A stretch of DNA of 64,000 bases from positions 7,936,001-8,000,000 of the forward strand of contig NZ_CP070619.1 in assembly GCF_017068395.1 (NCBI RefSeq), given 5' to 3'. The notes below the pieces were generated by a model. The model was given only the letters and a program-made list of their open reading frames with translations, did not search any database and was not told the origin of the DNA. This stretch comes from Rhodococcus pseudokoreensis. GTDB lineage: Bacteria; Actinomycetota; Actinomycetes; Mycobacteriales; Mycobacteriaceae. Made by a program: the position numbers and the translations under genes. Each line of letters starts with the position of its first letter. The first letter of the stretch is position 1. Below are positions 49,428 through 59,226 of the stretch, in pieces.

Positions 49428-49449
49428 TTCGTCTGTCTCAACTCAGAGT

Positions 49450-49534
49450 GTCCGAGGGGGGACTTGAACCCCCACGTCCGTTAATAGGACACTAGCACCT
49501 CAAGCTAGCGCGTCTGCCATTCCGCCACTCGGAC
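49450..49534 (-). tRNA. tRNA-Leu (GAG anticodon)
   Basis: 85 bases with the long variable arm of class II tRNAs. The acceptor GTCCGAG pairs with CTCGGAC, the anticodon arm CTAGC-TTGAGGT-GCTAG gives GAG, and the T arm GGGGGTTCAAGTCCCCC is standard. CCA is not encoded. Reads CTC/CTT leucine codons. Confidence 0.96.
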
Positions 49535-49645
49535 TTGCCTGCCCCCATTTCCTGGGTGCTGCAAAAGATTAACCGATGAACCGCCACGGCCCAAATCGCC
49601 CCTCTCACCTGAGCGTTTCCGCCTGCCCGGTGGTAGGAAAGTGGA

Positions 49646-50998
49646 GTGCCAACTACACAGGAAACCCCAGGCCAGGGTCGCGCCGAAGCCGAAGTCGTGG
49701 ATCTCGTCAGTTCACTGATCCGCTTCGACACGTCCAACACCGGAGAGCTCGCGACGACGAAGGGCGAGCGCGAGTGTGCGGAGTGGGTGGCGTCCCAGCT
49801 GCAGGAAGTGGGCTACGAGACCGAATATGTGGAGTCGGGCGCACCGGGCCGCGGCAACGTCTTCGCGAGGCTGAAGGGTTCGGACCCCGACCGCGGCGCG
49901 CTGTTGCTGCACGGTCACCTCGACGTCGTCCCCGCCGAACCGGCCGATTGGCGCGTCCACCCGTTCTCCGGAGCCGTCGAGGACGGCTACGTGTGGGGTC
50001 GCGGCGCCGTCGACATGAAGGACATGGTCGGGATGATCCTGGCGGTCGCCCGCCAGTTCAAGGCGGAGGGCATCGTTCCTCCCCGCGACCTCGTGTTCGC
50101 GTTCGTCGCCGACGAGGAGGCCGGTGGCAAGTACGGCTGCCAGTGGCTGGTCGAGAATCGTCCCGATCTGTTCGAGGGGGTCACGGAAGCAGTCGGGGAG
50201 GTCGGCGGTTTCTCCCTGACCGTCGCCCGCCCGGACGGCACGGACCGCAGGCTCTATCTCGTCGAGACCGCGGAGAAGGGCCTCGGATGGATGCGGCTGA
50301 CCGCGAAGGGGCGGGCCGGGCACGGTTCGTTCCTGCACGGCGACAACGCCGTCACCATCCTGGCGCAGGCGGTCGCCCGGCTGGGGGCGCACACCTTCCC
50401 CCTGGTCATCTCCGATTCGGTGGCCGAATTCCTCCAAGCGGCCGGGGAGGAGACCGGACTCGACTTCGACCCGGCCTCGCCCGACCTCGACGGCACCCTC
50501 GCGAAACTCGGCACCATCGCCAACATCCTCGGTGCCACGCTCCGCGACACCGCCAACCCGACCATGCTGTCCGCCGGCTACAAAGCCAACGTCATCCCGC
50601 AGACCGCGGAGGCCGTCGTCGACTGCCGGATCCTGCCCGGCAGGCAGGCCGAGTTCGAGGCGACGGTCGACGAGCTCATCGGACCGGACGTCCAGCGCGA
50701 ATGGATCACGAAGCTCGACTCCTACGAGACCACGTTCGACGGGCACCTGGTCGACGCCATGAACGACGCCATCCTCGCCCACGACCCCGGCGCCCGCACC
50801 GTGCCCTACATGCTGTCGGGCGGAACCGACGCCAAGGCGTTCGCGAAGCTCGGCATCCGGTGCTTCGGATTCGCACCGCTGCAATTGCCTGCCGACCTGG
50901 ATTTCAGCGCTCTGTTCCACGGCGTCGACGAACGGGTACCGGTGGACGCACTACTGTTCGGTACACGCGTGCTGGAACATTTTCTGCTCCACAGCTGA
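49646..50998 (+). CDS. M20-family zinc peptidase/dipeptidase (Rv2141c family)
   Basis: 450 residues. Metal ligands appear in LLLHGHLDVVPAEPADW near 90-106 and GRGAVDMKDMVGM near 125-137, with the catalytic Glu pair in FVADEEAGGKYGC and the late SGGTDAKAF. Dimerisation domain at about 205-340. It cleaves a small peptide or acyl-amino acid; substrate unknown. TAGGAA at 49634-49639 puts the transcript start on the GTG, so the mRNA may be leaderless. It heads the Rv2141c-like block. Confidence 0.9.
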   Translation: MPTTQETPGQGRAEAEVVDLVSSLIRFDTSNTGELATTKGERECAEWVASQLQEVGYETEYVESGAPGRGNVFARLKGSDPDRGALLLHGHLDVVPAEPADWRVHPFSGAVEDGYVWGRGAVDMKDMVGMILAVARQFKAEGIVPPRDLVFAFVADEEAGGKYGCQWLVENRPDLFEGVTEAVGEVGGFSLTVARPDGTDRRLYLVETAEKGLGWMRLTAKGRAGHGSFLHGDNAVTILAQAVARLGAHTFPLVISDSVAEFLQAAGEETGLDFDPASPDLDGTLAKLGTIANILGATLRDTANPTMLSAGYKANVIPQTAEAVVDCRILPGRQAEFEATVDELIGPDVQREWITKLDSYETTFDGHLVDAMNDAILAHDPGARTVPYMLSGGTDAKAFAKLGIRCFGFAPLQLPADLDFSALFHGVDERVPVDALLFGTRVLEHFLLHS

Positions 50999-51031
50999 TC
51001 GAAAACCGATACGCGACAAGAGAGGAACCGC

Positions 51032-51562
51032 ATGTCACACGACCCGTACGAGGCACTGCCCGACCTGCCGAGTTTCGAGCTGACCTCCACCGACGTCACC
51101 GACGGGCAGCCGCTGAACAAGGAACAGGTCAGCGGAATCTTCGGCGCCGGCGGCCACGACAACTCACCCCAGCTGTCGTGGTCGGGGTTCCCCGCCGAGA
51201 CCAAGAGCTTCGCGGTGACGGTGTACGACCCCGACGCGCCGACGGCGTCCGGATTCTGGCACTGGGCGGTCGCGAACATCCCGGCCGACACGACGACGTT
51301 GGTGAGCGGCGCAGGCGACGACGAGGGAACCGGGCTCCCGGCCGGTGCGATCACGCTGAGGAACGACGCCGGACTGAGCCGCTTCCTCGGCGCTGCCCCG
51401 CCGGCAGGTCATGGGCCGCACCGCTACATCATCGTGGTCCACGCGGTCGACGTGGAGACCCTCGACGGGGTCACGGCCGACTCGACGCCGGCGTTCCTGG
51501 GGTTCAACCTGTTCTCCCACGGGATCGCCCGCGCGAAGATCCAGGGGACGTACGAGCAGTAA
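51032..51562 (+). CDS. YbhB/YbcL family PEBP-like protein (Rv2140c family)
   Basis: 176 residues. The phosphatidylethanolamine-binding fold shows [19 protein letters not shown] near 68-86 and [20 protein letters not shown] near 125-145, with the conserved His pair. The M. tuberculosis homologue Rv2140c (TB18.6) has an unclear role. ATG 51032 has AGAGAGGAA upstream. It follows the peptidase by 33 bases. Confidence 0.92.
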   Translation: MSHDPYEALPDLPSFELTSTDVTDGQPLNKEQVSGIFGAGGHDNSPQLSWSGFPAETKSFAVTVYDPDAPTASGFWHWAVANIPADTTTLVSGAGDDEGTGLPAGAITLRNDAGLSRFLGAAPPAGHGPHRYIIVVHAVDVETLDGVTADSTPAFLGFNLFSHGIARAKIQGTYEQ

Positions 51563-51586
51563 CTCCAGTAGTTCGGGAACAGACGA

Positions 51587-51619
51587 GTGGCCGGCGAATC
51601 CTCGGGATTCGCCGGCCAC
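51587..51619. terminator. bidirectional terminator between PEBP gene and pyrD
   Basis: GTGGCCGGCGAATC and GATTCGCCGGCCAC, 14-base arms around CTCGG. It lies 24 bases after the plus-strand stop and 20 bases after the minus-strand pyrD stop, so it can end both. Confidence 0.85.
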
Positions 51620-51639
51620 CGGTCTCGGTGCGGGTTTTG

Positions 51640-52710
51640 TCAGCGCACGGCGCCGGCGCCGACCGCATCGGCGACGGAGGCGTAGCCGGCCTCGCGCACC
51701 TTCCGGGCCAGTCCCTTGTGGATGCGGCGAGCCCAGAACGGGCCGCCGTAGATGAAGCCGGTGTACCCCTGCACGAGGGACGCCCCGGCCAGGATGCGTT
51801 CCCACGCCTGGTCGACCGTCTCGATGCCGCCGACGGAGATCAGCACCAGACGATCCCCGACGCGCGCGTGCAGGCGGCGCAGGACCTCGAGCGATCGTTC
51901 CGCGACCGGAGGGCCGGACAAGCCGCCCGCGCCGATCGCGGTCACCTCGTCGTCCGGGGTGTTCAGCCCGTCCCGGCGGATGGTGGTGTTGGTTGCGACG
52001 ATGCCGGCGAGGCCGAGTTCGAGGGCGAGATCCGCGACCGCGTCGACGTCGTCGTCGGACAGGTCCGGAGCGATCTTCACCAGCACCGGGACGGTCACGG
52101 TGTCGAGAACCGCACGCAGCAGCGGCCGGAGAGATTCGACAGCCTGTAGGTCGCGCAGTCCCGGGGTGTTCGGTGAGCTGACATTGACCACCATGAAATC
52201 GGCGAGCGGGCCGAGCAGTTGCGCGCTCGCCGTGTAATCGGCGGGGGCGTCCGCGGCGTCGACGATCTTGGTCTTGCCGATGTTCGCGCCGATCGGGACA
52301 CCGGCCCGGCGCTGACGCAGATGGTTGGCCGCGTTGCCTGCGCCGTGGTTGTTGAACCCCATCCGGTTGATCAGGGCGCGGTCCGCGGGCAGCCGGAACA
52401 GGCGGGGGGCGGGGTTGCCGGGCTGCGCCTGGGCGGTGACGGTGCCCACCTCGGCGAACCCGAATCCGAGAGGACCCCAGGCGTCGACGCCGGTGGCGTC
52501 CTTGTCGAATCCGGCGGCCAGCCCGAGCGGCGCCGGGAAGTCGAGTCCGAACACGGTGTTCCGCAGAACCGGATCGTCCACCACGAGAACCCTGCCGACG
52601 AGTTGGCGCAGCGGCGAGAACCGCGTGACCAGGCGCATCGCAGCGAAGGCCAGGTGATGAATGCGCTCCGGAGGAAGGCGGAACATCACCTGTAGGAGCA
52701 GGTGGTACAA
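51640..52710 (-). CDS. pyrD: dihydroorotate dehydrogenase (quinone), class 2
   Basis: 356 residues from TTG 52710. FMN/TIM-barrel motifs: [19 protein letters not shown] near 60-78, [13 protein letters not shown]-type [23 protein letters not shown] with catalytic Ser near 175, and [15 protein letters not shown]. The N-terminal helices ([20 protein letters not shown]) anchor class 2 enzymes to the membrane and quinone. TTG is preferred because GGGAG is 6 bases upstream and the length matches Rv2139; ATG 52743 would overlap the preceding gene by 23 bases. Confidence 0.93.
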   Translation of the reverse strand: MYHLLLQVMFRLPPERIHHLAFAAMRLVTRFSPLRQLVGRVLVVDDPVLRNTVFGLDFPAPLGLAAGFDKDATGVDAWGPLGFGFAEVGTVTAQAQPGNPAPRLFRLPADRALINRMGFNNHGAGNAANHLRQRRAGVPIGANIGKTKIVDAADAPADYTASAQLLGPLADFMVVNVSSPNTPGLRDLQAVESLRPLLRAVLDTVTVPVLVKIAPDLSDDDVDAVADLALELGLAGIVATNTTIRRDGLNTPDDEVTAIGAGGLSGPPVAERSLEVLRRLHARVGDRLVLISVGGIETVDQAWERILAGASLVQGYTGFIYGGPFWARRIHKGLARKVREAGYASVADAVGAGAVR

Positions 52711-52720
52711 GGAGGTCTCC

Positions 52721-52960
52721 CTAGATTGCGGGGTCGGGGACATGGTGAGCGGTCTTCCTTCGTTTGAGCAGAACCCGGCGGCTTCCGTCGGAGTACAGGC
52801 GAACCCGCGACAGCTCCCAGCCGCCGAATTCCGCCTGGAGGGCCAAGCGCATCGATGCGCTGACGCGGGTGACGTCGGGTGGCAGCCGAAGCGGCACGTA
52901 CTCGTAGTCCTCGGATTCGATCTCCCACCCGGAGGGGAGTCGACGTGAATGCGATGCCAT
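52721..52960 (-). CDS. DUF5703 small protein
   Basis: 79 residues: [19 protein letters not shown] in the first third and [19 protein letters not shown] in the last, the pattern of the actinobacterial DUF5703 family. Charged and soluble; no function known. Its ATG follows the stop of the lipoprotein gene without a gap, and pyrD starts 10 bases after its stop, so the three are one transcript. Confidence 0.85.
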   Translation of the reverse strand: MASHSRRLPSGWEIESEDYEYVPLRLPPDVTRVSASMRLALQAEFGGWELSRVRLYSDGSRRVLLKRRKTAHHVPDPAI

Positions 52961-53971
52961 CTACGAACTCCTAGTCGGGATCTGCTGCAAGCCGTCTCCC
53001 GTCGCGGATCCGATCAGGAGGTCACCGTTCACGGTATCTACAGTGACAGAATTCGGCTGCCGGACGGTGGGATACCGGGCCGTTTCCACGCCGACACCGC
53101 TGGACAGGTCGAATCCGACCACCTCGTTGGTTCCGGTCAGCGTGACCCACGCCCGGTCGGCGGTGTCGTCGTAGGCGACGGCGTACGGCGCGAGTCCGGC
53201 CGGGAACCGCTGGCGGAGCATCAGTGTGTCGGTGGTGTAGGCGAGCAGTTCGTCGCCGGTCGTGTCGGTGACGAGGATCCGCCCGTAGTGGTCGGTCGTG
53301 AGTTGCGTCGCGCCTTCACCGGCGCGCAGCGCGACGCCGAGCGCGGAACCCGGGACGTCGACGGCGGTGACGGACGTCTGACCGCGGTCGAGGGCGGTCA
53401 GCGAGTCCCCGACGACGGCCAGCCCGTCGACGGAGGTGAGGCCGTCGATCACCTGTGATTCGTTCGTCTCGGTGTTCACGATGTGAATCTCGCCATTGCC
53501 CAGGCCCATCGCCAGCCGGCCGTCGGGCAACTGGGCGACCGAACGGACATCGCCGTCGGCGGGGACGAACGTCACCTCGCCCGTGCGCAGGTCGAGCCGT
53601 CCTACCTGCGTGTTCATCGCGAGAAGGGCCACACCGCCGGGAGCGAGGGACACCTGGGCGACGGCCCCGTCCAGCGGAATCGTGCGCGGAGCCGCCGTGA
53701 AATCGCCGGCCGGGAACAGCAGGATCTCGTTGCCTTCGCCGCCGAGGACGACGGTCGTGCGGGTCTCGGGGTCGAAGGTGGTCGAATCGATCGGCAGGCC
53801 GACGGGGTGGACGACACCCGCGGGCGCGGTGCTCTGCGCCGGGGACTGCGCGGCAGTCGCGGGCGCGATCGTGATCGCCTGATCCTCGTCGGAGTTCGAC
53901 GAACAACCCGTGACCAGCAGAAATGCCGCTCCGATACACGAGGCGACGACGCGCGCTCCCGGTCTACCCAT
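52961..53971 (-). CDS. putative lipoprotein with a YncE/NHL-type beta-propeller
   Basis: 336 residues. The lipobox LVTGCSS has its Cys at about 23, after a hydrophobic signal. The rest repeats short blades ([40 protein letters not shown], [20 protein letters not shown]) of a seven-bladed propeller. It should be anchored outside the membrane; partner or ligand unknown. It starts the lipoprotein-DUF5703-pyrD unit. Confidence 0.85.
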   Translation of the reverse strand: MGRPGARVVASCIGAAFLLVTGCSSNSDEDQAITIAPATAAQSPAQSTAPAGVVHPVGLPIDSTTFDPETRTTVVLGGEGNEILLFPAGDFTAAPRTIPLDGAVAQVSLAPGGVALLAMNTQVGRLDLRTGEVTFVPADGDVRSVAQLPDGRLAMGLGNGEIHIVNTETNESQVIDGLTSVDGLAVVGDSLTALDRGQTSVTAVDVPGSALGVALRAGEGATQLTTDHYGRILVTDTTGDELLAYTTDTLMLRQRFPAGLAPYAVAYDDTADRAWVTLTGTNEVVGFDLSSGVGVETARYPTVRQPNSVTVDTVNGDLLIGSATGDGLQQIPTRSS

Positions 53972-54155
53972 GTGCTGCTCCTCGGGGTTCTCTCAACGAC
54001 CTACACCTGCACAACTGTCCACTAGCATCCCTGATCCGCGAAACGCCCACGAATTCGGTCGGTGCCGAGCGGGTGCCGAGGCGATACCGTGAGAAACATC
54101 GACCCCGCGCCCGGTGGTTTCCCGACCGCCGGCCCAGGTCATCGAGGAGCAGACC

Positions 54156-54533
54156 GTGGAAATACCCGAAACGCCGACGTTCACCGTCGAAGACATCTCG
54201 GTCGGACCGCACGCGCACGGCTTCGGCCGGACCGCCGAAGGGAACTCCTACGCATTCCGCGTGCGCAAGAGCACGATGCACGTCGAGGTCTACCGCGCCG
54301 ACGTGGAAACCGAGGTCCCGGACCCGGACGACATCGTGGCGTCGGCGCGGCGCTCGGTCCGGGAGATCGACCTGACCGACGAGCGCAGCATCGTCGCCGT
54401 CGTGCGGGACGCCGTGTCCCATCCCGATTCCCTGGCGGCGGGGCCGCCCGATTCCCGGATGGCGAGTACGGAGGACGGCATCACCGTGCGTGCGGTCCTC
54501 AGCCGTCTGGGGGCGGTCATCGACGGACTGTGA
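54156..54533 (+). CDS. conserved hypothetical protein
   Basis: 125 residues from GTG 54156 (GAGGAG 6 bases upstream); an earlier GTG at 54114 adds 14. It has an alternating strand pattern (SVGPHAHGFGRTAEGNSYAF, MHVEVYRADVETE) and a C-terminal helix (VRAVLSRLGAVIDGL). No known motif. It lies 184 bases from the divergent lipoprotein gene and converges on the heme ABC ATPase with 10 bases between stops. Confidence 0.7.
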   Translation: MEIPETPTFTVEDISVGPHAHGFGRTAEGNSYAFRVRKSTMHVEVYRADVETEVPDPDDIVASARRSVREIDLTDERSIVAVVRDAVSHPDSLAAGPPDSRMASTEDGITVRAVLSRLGAVIDGL

Positions 54534-54543
54534 CCGTCGGCCG

Positions 54544-55413
54544 CTAGCGGTGGTCGCGGCGGGGGAGGACGAGGGTCACGCCGGTCACCGGGTGCGCGAT
54601 GACCTCGACGGGGTGTCCGTAGACCCGGGTCAGCAAGTCTTCGGACAGGACGTCGCGGGGAGGCCCGTCGGCGGCGACTCGGCCCTGCTCGAGGACCACG
54701 ATCCGGTCCGCGTACGCGGCGGCGAGCGCGAGGTCGTGGAGCACGACCACCACCGCGGTGCCCCGCTCCGCGCGGGAGCGGGCGAGACGCATCACCGTCT
54801 CCTGATGACCGAGGTCGAGGGCGGCAGTGGGCTCGTCCAGCAGGATGGTCTCGGTGCGCTGCGCCAGCACGCGGGCCAGCGCCACGCGGGCCCGTTCGCC
54901 GCCTGACAGCGCGGTGAACGGACGTTCGGCGAACGCCACGACGTCACAGATCCGCATGGCCTCGGCGATCGCGGCGTCATCGTCGTCGGTGCGGGGTGTG
55001 CGCGCCCACGGGGACCGGCCCATCGTGATCACCTGACGTGCGGTGAACGAGAATCCGACCGTGTTCTGCTGGGGGAGGACCGCCCGTCGCTGGGCCATCT
55101 CGAGCGCCGTCCACTCGCCGAGGTCCCGGTCGTCGAGGTGCACGCTGCCCGCGTGCACGCCCTGATCACCGGACAGCGCCGCGAGGAGCGTCGACTTGCC
55201 CGCCCCGTTGGGGCCGACGAGAACGAGGACCTCCCCGATCCGCACGTCCACGGACACGTCGTCGAGCACAGGTCTGCCACCGCGGGTGACGGCGATGCCG
55301 TCCGCGCGCAGCGTCACGGCCCCCGAGGGCCGCGGTGGGGGCACCGGATCGGTCCGCCGGAACAGGTTCTGTTCGAGGGCCTCGCCGACGCGGGTGCGGA
55401 ACGACGGACTCAT
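54544..55413 (-). CDS. hmuV: heme ABC transporter, ATP-binding subunit (HmuV-like)
   Basis: 289 residues. Walker A GPNGAGKST near 65, Q-loop QQNTVGFSF, signature LSGGERARVALARVL, Walker B TILLDEPTAALDL and the H-loop VVVVLHDL are all intact. The segment GHPVEVIAHPVTG near the C-terminus is typical of heme/ferric-siderophore ATPases. The ATG overlaps the permease stop. Fourth gene of the operon that begins with heme oxygenase. Confidence 0.9.
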   Translation of the reverse strand: MSPSFRTRVGEALEQNLFRRTDPVPPPRPSGAVTLRADGIAVTRGGRPVLDDVSVDVRIGEVLVLVGPNGAGKSTLLAALSGDQGVHAGSVHLDDRDLGEWTALEMAQRRAVLPQQNTVGFSFTARQVITMGRSPWARTPRTDDDDAAIAEAMRICDVVAFAERPFTALSGGERARVALARVLAQRTETILLDEPTAALDLGHQETVMRLARSRAERGTAVVVVLHDLALAAAYADRIVVLEQGRVAADGPPRDVLSEDLLTRVYGHPVEVIAHPVTGVTLVLPRRDHR

Positions 55414-56483
55414 GCCCACCCGCCCTGACTGGCCCGGGTGCGGCGCAGCAACCAGAAGAAGAAGGGCCCGCCGACGAGGGCCGTGAGCATGCCGAGGGGG
55501 AGGTCCGCATTGGTCACGAGCGACCGGGCACCAAGGTCGGCGAGCAGCAGCACGAGGGAACCGCACAGAGCGCTCGCGGGAATCAGGGCTCGGTGGCCCG
55601 GGCCGACGGCGATCCGCATCAGGTGTGGGACCACCAGTCCGACGAACAGGATGATGCCGGTGAATGCCACGCTGGAGGAGACGAGCAGGGCGACGATCAG
55701 CACCGCGATCTGACGCAGCCGTTCGACGTCGAGGCCGAGGTGCCGGGCCGCGTTCTCGCCGAGCGAGAGCAGGTCGAGTTTCCCGGCGATCAGCATGGTG
55801 GCCGCGATCCCGGCGACCGTCATCGGCGCCACCACCGCGACCGCGCTCCACGTGGCCCCGTTGAGGCTGCCCAGTTGCCAGAAGACGATCTGATCGCGCG
55901 CCGCGGGGGACGCGACGAACGTGAAGAACGCGATGAGGCCGCCTGCGAACGCGTTGACCGCGACACCGGTCAGGACGAGGGTGACGACCTCGGTGCGGCC
56001 CTCGTGCCGGGCCAGGAGGTACACGGCGACGGTCGTGACCAGTCCGGCGACGAAGGCGGCCGCGGCCACCGTCCACCCGGCCGCGAACGCGCCGCCGACG
56101 ACGATCGCGGCGCTGGCACCGACCGCGGCACCTGCGGACACCCCGATGACGCCGGGTTCGGCGAGCGGGTTGGCGAACACACCCTGCAGCAACGCTCCCG
56201 CGCATCCGAGTGCCGCCCCCACCAGGATGGCGAGGATCACCCGCGGGAATCGGACCTCCCACAGCGTCACCTCACCGCTGGGGTGCGCGGGCATCGGCCC
56301 GAGATCCAGCCCGATGCGGTGCAGGATGCTGCCGACGACCTCCCCGGGGCCGGTCGGCACCTGACCGATGCAGGCCGAGAGCACGGCGGCGACGGCGAGG
56401 GCGATCAGCAGACCGCCGAGGACGGCACCGGTCCGGTTGCGTGACGAGGGCTTACCAGGAGCGTCGAGGTCTTCGACCGTCAT
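55410..56483 (-). CDS. hmuU: heme ABC transporter permease (FecCD family, HmuU-like)
   Basis: 357 residues with about ten membrane helices. FecCD marks: RFPRVILAILVGAALGCAGA near 84-103, GVFANPLAEPGVIGVSAGAA, and the coupling-helix region GLVVPHLMRIAVGPGHRALI near 285-305. It overlaps hmuT upstream (ATGA) and hmuV downstream. Works with HmuT and HmuV to import heme. Confidence 0.9.
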   Translation of the reverse strand: MTVEDLDAPGKPSSRNRTGAVLGGLLIALAVAAVLSACIGQVPTGPGEVVGSILHRIGLDLGPMPAHPSGEVTLWEVRFPRVILAILVGAALGCAGALLQGVFANPLAEPGVIGVSAGAAVGASAAIVVGGAFAAGWTVAAAAFVAGLVTTVAVYLLARHEGRTEVVTLVLTGVAVNAFAGGLIAFFTFVASPAARDQIVFWQLGSLNGATWSAVAVVAPMTVAGIAATMLIAGKLDLLSLGENAARHLGLDVERLRQIAVLIVALLVSSSVAFTGIILFVGLVVPHLMRIAVGPGHRALIPASALCGSLVLLLADLGARSLVTNADLPLGMLTALVGGPFFFWLLRRTRASQGGWA

Positions 56484-57514
56484 GGAGTGGCGGCCGGGTA
56501 GACGGCGTCGGCCAGGGCGCCGAGGACGCGACCGGTGTTGGGGCCGAAGCTCAGCAGCACCCCGTCCTGCATGTCCACGACCCGCTGGTTCCGGCCTGCC
56601 GGTGTCTGCGCCACCCCGGGGATCTTCTCCAGGCCGTCGATCCCGCCGATCGATTCGAGTCCACCGGTCATCATGAGGAGCACGTCGGGGGCGGCGGCGA
56701 TCAGTGCCTCGCTGGTGATCGGGGCGAACTGCTGCGTGATCCCCGAGGCGGTACCGGCGTCGACGGCGCCGAGCGCGTCGATCAGGGAATCGGCACCCGA
56801 TCCCGGGCCGCCGATCATGGTGATCGCGGTGCCGCGCAGATAAAGGAACGCGATCTTCAGCGGATTCTCGCCCTGGGGCGCGCGACTGCGGGCCGCCGCG
56901 ATCTCGCTCTCCGTGCGGGCCGCGAGTTCCCGGCCCTGCTCCGGCACCCCGAGCGCATTCGCCACCGCGGTGATCTGGCCGGGCACGCCGTCGAGGGTGC
57001 GCGTCGGATCGAAATAGACGACCGGCACCCCGGCGGCCCGCAATTGGTCCTGCACCGCCTGCGGACCGATACTGGTGTCGGTGAGGATCACCGTCGGCGC
57101 CAGGTCGAGGATGGCCTCGGCGTTGAGGGACTGCCCGCCCGGGGTGACCACCGGCACGTCCTGCGCGGCCGGGAACTCGGACGCGATGTCGCGGCCCACC
57201 ACGTTGTCGCCGAGCCCGAGCGCAAACACCGTCTCGGTGAGCGTTCCGTAGCGGTCCGCGGTCACGATCCGGCTCGCGTCCGTGATCGTCACGTCCACCC
57301 CGTCGAAACTGCGGACCGTGACGGGCAGCGCCGGTGTCGCCGGGGACGCGAGCGGTTCCGGATCCAGGTTGTCGAGGACCGCCGTGCGCGCGCCGCCCGT
57401 GCCGCCGACGCTGTCGCCGGAACTGCACGCCGACACGGCCACCGCGGACACCACGAGCAGGATGAGAACGGCGAACAGCGACCTGTCCGCGCGGGCCCGG
57501 AACATCGAGCTCAT
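56480..57514 (-). CDS. hmuT: heme-binding lipoprotein (HmuT-like)
   Basis: 344 residues. The lipobox VAVSACSSGD has its Cys at about 30. The periplasmic-binding fold of the TroA/FepB type follows, with LGLGDNVVGRDIASEFPAAQ near 105 and a long linking helix near 200-230. Heme ligands (often His and Tyr) cannot be fixed by eye. The ATG overlaps the heme oxygenase stop by 4 bases. Confidence 0.88.
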   Translation of the reverse strand: MSSMFRARADRSLFAVLILLVVSAVAVSACSSGDSVGGTGGARTAVLDNLDPEPLASPATPALPVTVRSFDGVDVTITDASRIVTADRYGTLTETVFALGLGDNVVGRDIASEFPAAQDVPVVTPGGQSLNAEAILDLAPTVILTDTSIGPQAVQDQLRAAGVPVVYFDPTRTLDGVPGQITAVANALGVPEQGRELAARTESEIAAARSRAPQGENPLKIAFLYLRGTAITMIGGPGSGADSLIDALGAVDAGTASGITQQFAPITSEALIAAAPDVLLMMTGGLESIGGIDGLEKIPGVAQTPAGRNQRVVDMQDGVLLSFGPNTGRVLGALADAVYPAATP

Positions 57515-58197
57515 CGTGCGCGGTACCGGTCGATGCCGGCTTCGAGGTCGGCGAACAGGGCGCCGTTGAGGCGGTACGCGAGGTTGACCTCGTCGATCAC
57601 CCGCTGCTGGTCCTCCGGAGACAGCGGCGCCGCGTCGAGTTTCGCGCGGTAGGTGTCCTTGAACACCTTCGGTTTCGGGATCTCGTCGAAGATGTAGAAC
57701 TGCAGGCCGTCGGTGCTGTACCCGTAGGCGCGCTCGAGCATGCGCCGGATGATCTGCCCACCCGACAGGTCGCCCATGTATCGGATGTAGTGGTGCGCAA
57801 CGAAACCGGCGGGCGATTCGTATGCCACTTCGCGGAGCCGTTCCACGTACCGGGTGGTGGCGGGCAGGGCCGAGACGCTGTCCCGCCACGACGGCCCGCG
57901 CAGGAATGCGAGATCCGCTTCCAGCGACGGAACCCGCAACAGCTCGTCGTGGAGAAACGGCGACACGACGGGGCTGCCGGTGTGCGTGCGTCCGGCGTCC
58001 TCGAGTTCGCGGTAGACGAGGTACGTCTGCGCGAGCAGTTCGGCGTAGCCGTCGGAGGTGAGCTCACCGGCGAGGAGTGCCCCGACGAAGGGGGACTGCT
58101 CGGTCTCCCGGTGGGCGGCGTCCGTGCCCGCCTTGATGCGCTCGGCGAAGCCGACGGTTCCGCGGTCGGCCGCGTCGGCCTCGTTCAGCGTGGTCAT
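57511..58197 (-). CDS. hmuO: heme oxygenase (biliverdin-producing, HmuO type)
   Basis: 228 residues. The proximal His is in AGTDAAHRETEQSPF near residue 29, the distal helix is YMGDLSGGQIIRRML near 140-155, and the C-terminal FDEIPKPKVFKDTYR is typical. It opens heme to biliverdin, CO and iron. GGAG is 5-8 bases before ATG 58197. First gene of a four-gene overlapping operon with an iron box upstream. Confidence 0.95.
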   Translation of the reverse strand: MTTLNEADAADRGTVGFAERIKAGTDAAHRETEQSPFVGALLAGELTSDGYAELLAQTYLVYRELEDAGRTHTGSPVVSPFLHDELLRVPSLEADLAFLRGPSWRDSVSALPATTRYVERLREVAYESPAGFVAHHYIRYMGDLSGGQIIRRMLERAYGYSTDGLQFYIFDEIPKPKVFKDTYRAKLDAAPLSPEDQQRVIDEVNLAYRLNGALFADLEAGIDRYRAR

Positions 58198-58236
58198 GGA
58201 CTCTCCTGCGGATCTACGGACGTCGGCCGGTGGGCA

Positions 58237-58255
58237 CCAGGTTAGCCTGCCCTGC
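58237..58255. promoter_or_regulatory. putative DtxR/IdeR iron box before the heme operon
   Basis: CCAGGTTAGCCTGCCCTGC matches 12 of 19 positions of the TTAGGTTAGGCTAACCTAA consensus, with the best fit in its left half (AGGTTAG). It lies 40-58 bases before the heme oxygenase ATG, where an iron regulator would block transcription. Confidence 0.6.
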
Positions 58256-58296
58256 ACGTGAACTGCAGGTGCACGTCCGCCGGCTCCCCGCTCGCG

Positions 58297-59226
58297 CTAC
58301 GCGCTGACGTCGTCGAGCGCCGCCGCGATCGCGGCGGGCAGTTCCAGCTCCTCGGCGACGAGCACGCCGGTCAGCTGGGCGATGTCCCTGGCCCCGACAA
58401 CCGCGCTCGCGACGCCGGGACGGTCGCGTGCCCAGGCGAGTGCGACCGCCAGCGGGGACGTGCCGAGACCGTCGGCCGCGGTCACGACCGCATCGACCAC
58501 CCGCACGGACGAGTCGGTGAGGTAGCTCTGGACGTCCTGCGCGTGCGCTTCGTCGGCGCCGCGGGAATCGACGGGGATGCCGTTGCGGTATTTGCCGGTG
58601 AGCACCCCGCGGGCCAGCGGCACGGCCGCGAACACCCCGACGCCGTGATGGGCGGCGGCCGGAACGAGCTCTTCCTCGACACCCCGGGCGAGGAGCGAGT
58701 ACTCCACCTGGGTGGCGACGAGCGTGGTGCCCCGGGACGCGCCTGCCGCCGTGGCCAGCTGCCAGCCCAGGTAGCCCCTTGCCCCGACGTACCGGACCCG
58801 GCCGCTGGATACCGCGAAATCGAGTGTGGCGGCGATCTCGTCGACCGGCGTGAACGGATCCCACGTGGCGACCTGCCACATGTCCAGGTAGTCGGTGCCG
58901 AGCTCGCGCAGGGTCGCGTCGAGCTGGGCGACGAGTCCCCGTCGCGAGCAGTCGATTCGCGAGGGTCCCGCCGGGTTGATGCCCGAACTCGAGCTCAGGA
59001 CGAGTTCCGTGCGCGGCACCACGTCGTCGAGCAGTTCCGCCAGGATCCGCTGCGCCGCACCGTCGCCGTACGCGGGGGAGGTGTCGACGAGCGTTCCGCC
59101 CGCATCGACGAACGCCGCGATCTGCGCGGCGGCCTCGTCGCCGTCGGTGTCCCGACCCCAGGTGAGCGTGCCCAGGCCGAGACGTGACACTCGCAACCCG
59201 CTTGCTCCGACCGATCTCTGTTCCAT
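58297..59226 (-). CDS. aldo/keto reductase-like protein lacking catalytic Lys and His
   Basis: 309 residues of the AKR TIM barrel: VSRLGLGTLTWG near 13-24, GGTLVDTSPAYGDG near 43-56 (Asp48 and Tyr53 present), TDYLDMWQVAT near 111-121, VRYVGARGYLGWQL. The Lys of the tetrad (usually ATK) reads SSS near residue 80, and the His (usually QLH) reads QVA at residue 120. Two of four catalytic residues are absent, so activity is doubtful; binding of NADP or another role is possible. ATG at 59226. Confidence 0.85.
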   Translation of the reverse strand: MEQRSVGASGLRVSRLGLGTLTWGRDTDGDEAAAQIAAFVDAGGTLVDTSPAYGDGAAQRILAELLDDVVPRTELVLSSSSGINPAGPSRIDCSRRGLVAQLDATLRELGTDYLDMWQVATWDPFTPVDEIAATLDFAVSSGRVRYVGARGYLGWQLATAAGASRGTTLVATQVEYSLLARGVEEELVPAAAHHGVGVFAAVPLARGVLTGKYRNGIPVDSRGADEAHAQDVQSYLTDSSVRVVDAVVTAADGLGTSPLAVALAWARDRPGVASAVVGARDIAQLTGVLVAEELELPAAIAAALDDVSA

